Positions 7,941 through 14,511 of a DNA stretch of 23,806 nt are shown here, piece by piece. This DNA comes from an uncultured Acidobacteriota bacterium (GTDB lineage: Bacteria; Acidobacteriota; JAAYUB01): positions 1-23,806 of the forward strand of contig CALAMB010000085.1 of assembly GCA_937925645.1 (NCBI GenBank). The letters are read 5' to 3'. Positions within the stretch are counted from its first letter, which is position 1. The number at the start of each line of letters is the position of its first letter. Below the pieces are notes generated by a model. The model saw only the letters and a list, made by a program, of their open reading frames with translations, was not told the DNA's origin and ran no database searches. Made by a program: the position numbers and the translations under genes.

Positions 7941-9134
7941 CTAAACGGAATGTTGGGATCGAATCATCTGCCGCGCGACAGCCCGGGCCTGCCGGTCGAC
8001 GTCTATGACCTGGTCGATGTCAGTCAGGGGCGAGCGCGCCATCGTCGCCATGGTGTGACGGATCACCTCGGGAATCTCGGTGAACGCGATCTGGCGGCAC
8101 AGAAACGCCTCAACGGCAATCTCGTTGGCGCCGCTGAGCACCGCCGGAAGGCTGCCGCCCGCTCTCAGCGCGTCGTAGGCCAGCGCGAGGCAGGGGAATT
8201 TGGCCGGCTCCGGCTCGTGGAACTCCAGCGGCGACGCCGCCAGCAGGTCGAGGGCCGCATCGCCGCAGGCCGCGCGTTCGGGATAATTCAGGGCGTAGCG
8301 GATCGGGAGCTTCATGTCGGTCCGGCCCATCTGGGCGAGAATTGAGCCGTCGACGAACTCCACCAGCGAGTGAATCGTCGATTGCGGATGGATCACCACC
8401 CGGATGGCGTCGGGCGGCAGGCCGAACAGCCAGTGCGCCTCGATGACCTCGAGGCCCTTGTTCATCATGGTGGCGGAGTCGATGGTGATCTTGGGTCCCA
8501 TCCGCCAGGTGGGATGTCGAAGCGCCACGTCCGGCGTGATGGCGGCAAAATCCTCAGGCGGCGTCCGGAAAAACGGACCGCCGGACGCCGTCAGCCAGAT
8601 GCGTTTGGCGTAGCGGAGCTGGTCACCCTGCAGGCACTGGAAGATCGCACTGTGCTCGCTGTCGACGGGCAGCAGCCGGACGTTCTGTTTGCGGGCGGCG
8701 GTGATCATGAGTTCGCCGGCGGCCACCAGGGTTTCCTTGTTGGCCAGGGCGATATCCTTGCCGGCCATGATGGCGCGGTAGGTCGGCACCAGGCCGGACA
8801 CGCCCACCATGGCCGCGACAACCAGCGCGGTGTCCGGCGCGGTCGCCACGGCGACGGCGCCCGCCGTGCCCGTCACGATGTCGGGCAGCGGGCCGGCCGC
8901 AAAGCGCTCCCTGAGCGCGGCGGCCAGCTGTTCCCCGGCAGTCTCGTCCTGGACGGAGACGCGCCGCGGCCGGAATTCCATGACCTGGTCCGCCAGACTC
9001 TTGATGTTGCGTCCGGCGGACAGGCCGGTTATGAAAAACCGGTCCGGTTGGGCGCGCAAAACGTCCAGCGTGCTCCGGCCGATGGAACCGGTGGATCCGA
9101 GGATGGCGATGCCTTTCTTAGCCGAGTGTGACAT
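7941..9134 (-). CDS. dxr: 1-deoxy-D-xylulose-5-phosphate reductoisomerase
   Basis: 397 aa. It converts DXP to MEP with NADPH, the first committed step of the MEP pathway. The Rossmann motif ILGSTGSIGRSTL (residues 11-23) binds NADPH, ANKETLV (131-137) is diagnostic, and the metal ligands Asp158 and Glu160 (VDSEHSA) and Glu229 (MNKGLEVIEAHWLF) are present. The C-terminal helical domain is complete. The start overlaps the end of cdsA by 17 bases, suggesting translational coupling. A second MEP enzyme, ispG, is two genes downstream. Confidence 0.97.
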   Translation of the reverse strand: MSHSAKKGIAILGSTGSIGRSTLDVLRAQPDRFFITGLSAGRNIKSLADQVMEFRPRRVSVQDETAGEQLAAALRERFAAGPLPDIVTGTAGAVAVATAPDTALVVAAMVGVSGLVPTYRAIMAGKDIALANKETLVAAGELMITAARKQNVRLLPVDSEHSAIFQCLQGDQLRYAKRIWLTASGGPFFRTPPEDFAAITPDVALRHPTWRMGPKITIDSATMMNKGLEVIEAHWLFGLPPDAIRVVIHPQSTIHSLVEFVDGSILAQMGRTDMKLPIRYALNYPERAACGDAALDLLAASPLEFHEPEPAKFPCLALAYDALRAGGSLPAVLSGANEIAVEAFLCRQIAFTEIPEVIRHTMATMARSPLTDIDQVIDVDRQARAVARQMIRSQHSV

Positions 9135-9951
9135 AGCCGGATGTGACGCCCCACTGCACGGCGTAGTAGAAGAAGGGCGCCGTGAAAATCAACGAATCCA
9201 GCCGATCCAGTACGCCGCCGTGCCCCGGGATGATGCGGGATGAGTCCTTGACGCCCACCGCGCGCTTGAACTGGGATTCGAGCAGATCACCGAGCTGGCC
9301 CAGCGCCCCGGCGGCGCCCCCCAGCAGCAGCAACGGCCAGAGCGGCTGGGCCGATGGCAGCAACCACCAGGCGGCCAGGCCGACCCCCGCGCTGCCAAGC
9401 ATCCCGCCGATGGTGCCTTCGATCGTTTTTTTCGGGCTGATTCGCGGCGCCAGCGGGTGACGGCCCAGCCAGGTGCCGGTGAAATAGGCGAAAGTATCGC
9501 CCACCCATTGAATCAACAGAAATGCCATGAGCGCGTAGGCGCCGCGACGCGGGTCGATCCCGAAGCGGATGTCAAAGACAAAGGAAAAAAGCACGAACAC
9601 GTAACAGAAACCTGCGACGGGCCACACCAGCCGGCCGACGATTTCTTCGTTTCGCTTGCTGAACAGTACGGCCATCAATCCGGCGATCATGAAAAAGGTC
9701 ACGCTGCCGGCCACTCGATGATCTGGAAAGACCGGATGAATCACCACGAACCCGCAGATTCCGGCCGCGACCATGATCGGCCAGAAGCCGGGCGCACCGT
9801 TCGCCTGGCCGTGTCGCAACCGGATGAACTCGCTGAAGGCAAACAAGGTGATCAGGGCGACCGCCGCGCTGAACACCACCGGCGGAGCAAGGAAAACGAC
9901 GGCGATGACCACGGGAATCAGTACGAATGCGGAAAGGATGCGCGTGATCAT
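9118..9951 (-). CDS. cdsA: phosphatidate cytidylyltransferase
   Basis: 277 aa, multi-pass membrane protein. It makes CDP-diacylglycerol from phosphatidate and CTP, the common precursor of bacterial phospholipids. The family signature near the C-terminus (residues about 225-253) is intact, with FKR, VKDSS, IPGHGGVLDR and the final Asp of RLDS; these acidic residues bind the metals. Earlier helices include WVGDTFAYFTG and SPKKTIEG, also conserved. It starts 4 bases after the uppS stop. Its product is the substrate of the CDP-alcohol transferase at 13676-14341. Confidence 0.96.
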   Translation of the reverse strand: MITRILSAFVLIPVVIAVVFLAPPVVFSAAVALITLFAFSEFIRLRHGQANGAPGFWPIMVAAGICGFVVIHPVFPDHRVAGSVTFFMIAGLMAVLFSKRNEEIVGRLVWPVAGFCYVFVLFSFVFDIRFGIDPRRGAYALMAFLLIQWVGDTFAYFTGTWLGRHPLAPRISPKKTIEGTIGGMLGSAGVGLAAWWLLPSAQPLWPLLLLGGAAGALGQLGDLLESQFKRAVGVKDSSRIIPGHGGVLDRLDSLIFTAPFFYYAVQWGVTSGYVTLG

Positions 9952-9955
9952 GAAA

Positions 9956-10747
9956 CTAGGACGATCTCTCGCCGGCGAGCCCGCCGAAACGGCGCTCGCG
10001 CTTTTGGAAGTCCAGAACCGCCTCCAGAAGGTGGCGCTGCCGAAAATCCGGCCAGAGGGTGGGGGTGATGTAAAACTCAGTGTAGGCGATCTGCCAGAGG
10101 AGAAAATTGCTCAACCGATACTCGCCGCTGGTCCGGATCAGCAGGTCCGGATCGGGAATGTCGTCGGTGTACAGGTTCCGGGCGATATGCTCGACGTCGA
10201 TCTGTTCGGGCGCGAGGGCGCCCGCGTGGACCTGGCGGGCAATGGCGCGGACCGCGTCCACCAATTCGGTCCGTCCGCCGTAGTTCAGGGCCAGACTGAG
10301 TTGCAGCCCTCGGTTTTTAGCCGTCCGGGCGGCCGTCTCCCGCAGCAGATGCCGGACCGGCCCTTCCATTTCGTCCAGCCGCCCGATGGCCCGCAGCCGG
10401 ATGTCGTGCTTCAGCAGCGTGCCCAACTCGTTTTTCAGGTAGTGTTTGAGCAGCCGCATCAACTGCTGGACTTCCGTCTTGGGGCGCTTCCAGTTTTCAA
10501 CGGAAAACGCGTAGAGGGTCAGGTAGCGGACGCCCAGACGGGCGGCGGTCTCGATGACCTGTTTGACAGAATCCGTGCCGGCCTTGTGGCCCTCGATCCG
10601 GGGCAGGTTGCGGGCTTTGGCCCACCGGCCGTTGCCGTCCATGATGATGGCTACATGGATCGGCAGGCTGTCCGGATCGATGCGCTCCAGAAGCTGCGCT
10701 TCGGCGGAATCCGGCTCGATGACTCCCTCGAATGATTTCCAGATCAT
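9956..10747 (-). CDS. uppS: (di-trans,poly-cis) undecaprenyl diphosphate synthase
   Basis: 263 aa cis-prenyltransferase that makes the C55 lipid carrier for peptidoglycan and other envelope polymers. Seen are HVAIIMDGNGRWA with catalytic Asp37, GHKAG, LTLYAFSVENWKRP and the C-terminal substrate loop DLLIRTSGEYRLSNFLLWQ followed by AYTEFY. All are canonical. The N-terminal 29 residues before the conserved block are a little longer than usual and acidic. It starts 36 bases after the S41-like gene, with only a weak GGAAAC as ribosome site. Confidence 0.97.
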   Translation of the reverse strand: MIWKSFEGVIEPDSAEAQLLERIDPDSLPIHVAIIMDGNGRWAKARNLPRIEGHKAGTDSVKQVIETAARLGVRYLTLYAFSVENWKRPKTEVQQLMRLLKHYLKNELGTLLKHDIRLRAIGRLDEMEGPVRHLLRETAARTAKNRGLQLSLALNYGGRTELVDAVRAIARQVHAGALAPEQIDVEHIARNLYTDDIPDPDLLIRTSGEYRLSNFLLWQIAYTEFYITPTLWPDFRQRHLLEAVLDFQKRERRFGGLAGERSS

Positions 10748-10783
10748 GCTGTTTCCGACGGGTGGGCAGGCTGACCCGCAGGG

Positions 10784-12037
10784 CTAGGCTGCCACCGGCT
10801 CGGCTGCCTCCCCCTGCTTGAGGACCTCAAGCGCTTTTTCCAGCTGCTTGGCGTACACGGTGTCGATATACTTCCGGTACAGGGGGTAGGCATCCTGTCC
10901 CGTGGCCATCTCGTAGTCGATATAAAGCGATACCGCAAAGTCCGCGGGGGGCGACTTGATGACGGGCTTGACTCCCGCCAGGGTGGACTTCGTGTTCATG
11001 ATGGGGCGACCGGCGGGCGTGTGATACCGGACATGGGTGATGTACAGCGCCGATCCGTCGGCCAACTCGATGAATTTCTGTTCCGACGCGGTGCCGTTGG
11101 TCTTCTGGCCAACCAGGGCGCCGCGCGCATTGTCCTTGATCGCGGCGGCCAGCACCTCGGCCGGTCCGCCAGTGAACCCGTTGGCCAGCACCACCAGGGG
11201 GCCGCGGAATAGGGTGGCGTCCTTCGTTGCGGTGATGCGGGTTTCCGCGGCCGCGTTGCCGCGCCGCACGGCGATCACGCCTTCGTCCATCAGCATGTCG
11301 GCGATGCGCAGGGCCGGTTCATATTCGCCGCCGCAACAATCGCGCACATCCAGCACCAACTGCTTGATGTCGCTGCTGACCAGCGTGTTGAGAGCCCGCT
11401 GGAAATCATCCGCCGCCGCCGGATGCAAGTTCATCAGGCGGATATAACCCACGCCGGTTTCGAGAATGCGCGTTTCGGGCTGGGGTGGCCGGATTTCGTC
11501 CATCTGGACGACGATCTCCTGAAGTTCGTCCACGCGGCCGCGGGAAACGCCCAGTTTGACTTTTCGGCCCACATCGCCCCGGAGCATCGCCAGCGTGACG
11601 GGGTAGCTCTTTTCGCTGACTCCCTGCCCATCGATTTCTTCGATGACGTCACCGGGGAACAGGCCGGCCTTCTCGGCGGGCGTATCGGGCCAGACCTGCA
11701 AAATCCGGTAATAGCCGACCCGGGCTGACAACACGATGCCGAGCCCGCCTTTTTTTTCCAGACTGGCGCGCACAAACTGCAGCTCGTCGGGATTGAGGTA
11801 GGTCGAGAAGGCATCCACGCCGCCTGCCAATCCTTTCAAGGCATTCTCAGTCAGTGGTTTCATCTGGGGCTTTTCAACGTACTCGTCCTGGACCTTTTTC
11901 AGCACGTCGTTGAACAGGGAGATATTCTGATACGTTTCATCCTTGGCCACCACGCGGCCGAGAAATCCGCCGACGACCACATAAATGACCACCGCGGCGG
12001 ACAGAATCAGCACCATCAGCTTGCCACGTTCGATCAT
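10784..12037 (-). CDS. S41-family (CtpA-like) protein, predicted inactive protease
   Basis: 417 aa. An N-terminal membrane anchor (residues 7-27) is followed by a helical region, a PDZ domain (about 95-175, with GGLGIVLS and AGLFPGDVIEEIDG) and an S41 core (about 190-350). The fold markers align throughout: LVLDVRDCCGGEYEPALRIAD, VVLANG, AAIKDNARGALVGQKT, LADGSALYITHVRY and TPAGRPI. The catalytic pair does not. The usual nucleophile position in the SASASE motif is Gly291 (NGFTGGPAE), and the usual GKG lysine is Thr316 (NGTASE). Their 25-residue spacing equals that of Ser452 and Lys477 in E. coli Prc, so the alignment is firm. It is probably a PDZ scaffold or substrate-binding relative. It leads the lipid operon; GGGAGG lies 4 bases before the ATG. 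Confidence 0.88.
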   Translation of the reverse strand: MIERGKLMVLILSAAVVIYVVVGGFLGRVVAKDETYQNISLFNDVLKKVQDEYVEKPQMKPLTENALKGLAGGVDAFSTYLNPDELQFVRASLEKKGGLGIVLSARVGYYRILQVWPDTPAEKAGLFPGDVIEEIDGQGVSEKSYPVTLAMLRGDVGRKVKLGVSRGRVDELQEIVVQMDEIRPPQPETRILETGVGYIRLMNLHPAAADDFQRALNTLVSSDIKQLVLDVRDCCGGEYEPALRIADMLMDEGVIAVRRGNAAAETRITATKDATLFRGPLVVLANGFTGGPAEVLAAAIKDNARGALVGQKTNGTASEQKFIELADGSALYITHVRYHTPAGRPIMNTKSTLAGVKPVIKSPPADFAVSLYIDYEMATGQDAYPLYRKYIDTVYAKQLEKALEVLKQGEAAEPVAA

Positions 12038-12063
12038 GAAACCTCCCGAGTTCAGGCGGGGGG

Positions 12064-12092
12064 ATTATACTAGAAGCCGTTGATGGATAAAA
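12064..12092 (-). promoter_or_regulatory. candidate promoter of the uppS-cdsA-dxr-rseP-ispG-dtd operon
   Basis: A perfect TATAAT on the minus strand (12064-12069) lies 26 bases before the S41-like ATG. The sequence 17 bases further upstream, TTTTAT (12087-12092), is a poor -35, so the promoter may need an activator or a different sigma factor. Confidence 0.45.
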
Positions 12093-12098
12093 GGGAAT

Positions 12099-12126
12099 TT
12101 GTCGGTTGAACCGGGCCATGTATAAT
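12099..12126 (+). promoter_or_regulatory. candidate promoter of ruvX-mltG
   Basis: TTGTCG (12099-12104), 16-base spacer, TATAAT (12121-12126), 26 bases before the GTG start of ruvX. It is divergent from, and almost touching, the minus-strand promoter at 12064-12092. Confidence 0.5.
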
Positions 12127-12152
12127 GGCGCAACGGCATGCTGGAGGGCGGA

Positions 12153-12578
12153 GTGCGTTACCTGGCGCTGGATGTGGGCGAAAAAACCATCGGCCTGGCG
12201 GCGTCCGACCCAACCGGTTGTCTGGCCCGCCCCGTCGGAACTCTGAAACGGGCCGACGCGGAGTCGGATTTCGCCGCCATCGGGCGTTCAGCCGACGAAC
12301 TGGAAGCCGGTACCATCGTGATCGGCTATCCCGTCCGGATCGACGGACAGGCCGGCAACGCCAGCCGCCGGATGGACCGGTTCGCCCGGCGCCTCCGTGG
12401 ACGTCTGGGCCGGCCGGTCCTGGGCGTCGACGAGCGATACACCTCGCTTGAAGCGGCCGAGTGGCTGGCCGGCCGGCCAGCCCGTCGATCACGATTCGAC
12501 GAACATGCCCTGGCCGCGGCCACCATCCTGCGCCGATACCTGGAAGAGGGGGATGCCGTTGTCCTCGCGCGGTGGTAG
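12153..12578 (+). CDS. ruvX: RuvX/YqgF-type putative pre-16S rRNA nuclease
   Basis: 141 aa RNase H-fold protein. E. coli YqgF is implicated in 16S rRNA 5' maturation; the older label is Holliday-junction resolvase-like. The family pattern is intact: RYLALDVGEKTIGLAASD with the first Asp, GYPVRIDG, VDERYTSLEAAE, and FDEHALAAATIL with the last Asp. GTG 12153 is chosen because GGAGG lies 5 bases upstream and the protein then begins directly at the conserved MRYLALD strand. An ATG at 12138 would add five residues and place that ribosome site inside the gene. It overlaps mltG by 26 bases. Confidence 0.92.
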   Translation: MRYLALDVGEKTIGLAASDPTGCLARPVGTLKRADAESDFAAIGRSADELEAGTIVIGYPVRIDGQAGNASRRMDRFARRLRGRLGRPVLGVDERYTSLEAAEWLAGRPARRSRFDEHALAAATILRRYLEEGDAVVLARW

Positions 12579-13593
12579 AACCTGGCTCAAGCTCGCCGCC
12601 GTAACGGTTGTCGTCGGCGCGGCCCTCTGGCTGTCTGTCGAATTGCGCGAGGGATATACCTTCCTGTTTCAGACCCCGTATCAGGGCTACCTGGACTCCG
12701 AGGTGACGGTCAGTTTGGATCCCGGCTGCACCGCCGAAGCCGCCGCGATCCGGCTGGAAGATGCCGGCATCGTCGCCAGTGCCCGCTTTTTCGTGCACTT
12801 CTTGAAATGGCAGGATTGGACTCACCGGGTGCAGGCGGGAACCTACCGGTTTCATCGTCCGCTGACTCTGCCCGAGGTGGCCCGAACGGTGGTGCGGGGT
12901 GAGGTGGCACGCGTCACGGTGACCCTTCCCGAAGGGTGGACCGCATCGCGCATGTTCCGTGAGCTGGAGTCAGCCGGCATCGGCCGGTACGACGAGTACC
13001 GGCGGCTCTGGTCGGATCCCCGCCGGGTGGCCGATTTCGCGCCTGAAGCCAGGACCCTCGAGGGCTATCTGTTCCCCGACACGTACGAGGTGCCCGCTGG
13101 CATGCGGGCAGAGGAGCTGACAGCGGTTTTGGTGAACCGGTTTCGGGAGGTCGCCTTGCCGCTGCTTGTGGCACGCGGCATCCGGACCCGCTGGAACACC
13201 CACCAACTGGTGACCCTGGCTTCGCTGGTCGAAAAGGAAGCCGGTGCGTCCGACGAGCGGCCGCTGGTGGCAGCGGTGTTCGTCAACCGGCTGGAGCGGG
13301 GCATGCGCCTGCAGTGCGATCCCACGGTGATCTACGCGGAATGGCTGGCAAAAGGGGAGTGGGACGGCGAGATCAACCGGAGCGACCTGGCCCGCCAGTC
13401 GCCCTACAATACCTATTTGAACAGCGGGCTGCCCCCGGGCCCCGTCGCCAATCCCGGGCGTGGCGCCATCATGGCCGCGATCAAACCCGCCTCAAGCAAT
13501 TATCTCTATTTTGTATCGATGAACAATGGCCGGCACCTGTTCTCCGACAACTTGCGCGAGCACAACCGGGCGGTCAAAAAATATCAACGATAA
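12553..13593 (+). CDS. mltG: endolytic transglycosylase MltG (YceG-like)
   Basis: 346 aa, one N-terminal membrane helix (about residues 11-27) and a periplasmic YceG domain. MltG cuts nascent glycan strands in the periplasm and terminates their elongation. Markers are TLEGYLFPDTYEV, LASLVEKEAGAS with the catalytic glutamate in EKE (residues 227-229), RLQCDPTVIYA, SPYNTY, SGLPPGPVANPG and AAIKPASSNYLYFVS. The ATG at 12553 has GAGGGG immediately upstream; a TTG two codons later has better spacing and may be used instead. In-frame sequence back to 12397 is ruvX in another frame. ruvX-mltG adjacency is common in bacteria. Confidence 0.95.
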   Translation: MPLSSRGGRTWLKLAAVTVVVGAALWLSVELREGYTFLFQTPYQGYLDSEVTVSLDPGCTAEAAAIRLEDAGIVASARFFVHFLKWQDWTHRVQAGTYRFHRPLTLPEVARTVVRGEVARVTVTLPEGWTASRMFRELESAGIGRYDEYRRLWSDPRRVADFAPEARTLEGYLFPDTYEVPAGMRAEELTAVLVNRFREVALPLLVARGIRTRWNTHQLVTLASLVEKEAGASDERPLVAAVFVNRLERGMRLQCDPTVIYAEWLAKGEWDGEINRSDLARQSPYNTYLNSGLPPGPVANPGRGAIMAAIKPASSNYLYFVSMNNGRHLFSDNLREHNRAVKKYQR

Positions 13594-13675
13594 GCCCGCT
13601 GACCTCCGAAAAGGGCAGGACGAGTGGATGAGCGGAACGTGTGGCGGTGGCCTGATGACTCGGGGTCCGGCTCAA

Positions 13676-14341
13676 TCAGCTCTTGATGGGGGGGGGCGGC
13701 TCGGCGGGGCAGGCGCCGGGTCGCACGGATGGCGTGATGGGCATCAGGATGTTCACTTTTGACAGCTCCATCCAAGTGAAGATGATCCGGCTGATGACGG
13801 TCCAGTTGGACAGGATGGCAATCACCCATAGCACGTGTTCCACGCGGTAGAACCAGGTGCCCAGGATCAGCAGCACCACGCGTTCCGGCCGTTCCAGGAA
13901 TCCCACCTTGCACTTTTCGATCAGACTCTCGGCGCGGGCACGGGTGTAACTGGTCATCATGGATCCCATGATGCAGATCCCCACCAGCACGACATAGGTC
14001 ATGCGCGGCATCTTGCCGAAATAAATGATCAGGCCCAGGTAGAGCACGATGTCGGAATACCGGTCGATGACGCTGTCGAAGAACGCGCCGAAACTTGTGG
14101 CGGTGTTCGTCAGGCGGGCCACCGCGCCGTCCAGCATGTCCATGGCGCCGGCGATGAAGATGATGGTGCCGGCGATGCCGAACTCGCCCCGGGAGAGATA
14201 GAAGGCGGCCACGATGTTGATGACGAAGCCCAGCAGGGTGATCAGGTTGGGATTGACCTTGATCCGCCCCAGGGCGGCCGTCAGTTTGGTCAGCAGGAAT
14301 TGCCCGCCGGCGCCGATGGTTCGCGTGAAAGTGAGCATCAT
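13676..14341 (-). CDS. CDP-alcohol phosphatidyltransferase, phosphatidylinositol-phosphate-synthase-like
   Basis: 221 aa membrane enzyme with about six helices that joins an alcohol to the phosphatidyl group of CDP-diacylglycerol. The catalytic motif D-x2-D-G-x2-A-R-x8-G-x3-D-x3-D is complete: Asp68, Asp71, Gly72, Arg76, Gly85, Asp89 and Asp93. Two further stretches, SYTRARAE and GFLERPERVVLL, resemble bacterial phosphatidylinositol-phosphate synthases more than PgsA or PssA. The alcohol is therefore tentatively inositol phosphate, unproven. Starts: ATGATG at 14336-14341, with GAGGA 1 or 4 bases upstream. The longer frame from GTG 14374 would begin inside the promoter spacer. The C-terminus is proline-rich (EPPPPIKS), coded by a run of nine C on the minus strand. 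Confidence 0.85.
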   Translation of the reverse strand: MMLTFTRTIGAGGQFLLTKLTAALGRIKVNPNLITLLGFVINIVAAFYLSRGEFGIAGTIIFIAGAMDMLDGAVARLTNTATSFGAFFDSVIDRYSDIVLYLGLIIYFGKMPRMTYVVLVGICIMGSMMTSYTRARAESLIEKCKVGFLERPERVVLLILGTWFYRVEHVLWVIAILSNWTVISRIIFTWMELSKVNILMPITPSVRPGACPAEPPPPIKS

Positions 14342-14358
14342 GTCCTCGACAAGTGGCC

Positions 14359-14387
14359 AAAATACTGGAATCACAAATGGATTGCAA
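14359..14387 (-). promoter_or_regulatory. candidate promoter of the CDP-alcohol phosphatidyltransferase
   Basis: Minus-strand TTGCAA (14382-14387), 17 bases, TATTTT (14359-14364), ending 17 bases before the ATG at 14341. The same -35 hexamer and spacing occur in the radical SAM promoter at 4977-5005. It faces away from the promoter at 14440-14468. Confidence 0.45.
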
Positions 14388-14439
14388 CATGAAAGTTGTG
14401 CCGCTCCGCCACCGGAGGACCGCTTGGGGAAATTTGGAT

Positions 14440-14468
14440 TTGACAGGTCCGGAAGGCGGTGGGATAAT
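14440..14468 (+). promoter_or_regulatory. strong sigma-70-type promoter for the GAF/kinase-like, MBL and xer genes
   Basis: A perfect TTGACA (14440-14445), an optimal 17-base spacer and GATAAT (14463-14468) form the best promoter match in the window. Transcription would start near 14475, which excludes the ATG at 14467 and fits a start codon at 14512. Confidence 0.75.
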
Positions 14469-14511
14469 GCAGAAACTGTTGAATATCAATATGCTAACCT
14501 GCGGAGTCGGC

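Noticed and set aside
12106..12126. TTGAAC with TATAAT as the ruvX promoter
   Set aside because: The spacer would be only 9 bases; TTGTCG at 12099 with a 16-base spacer is the better pairing.
12397..12552. N-terminal extension of MltG by 52 residues
   Set aside because: This stretch is ruvX coding sequence in another frame; the membrane anchor and homology begin after ATG 12553.
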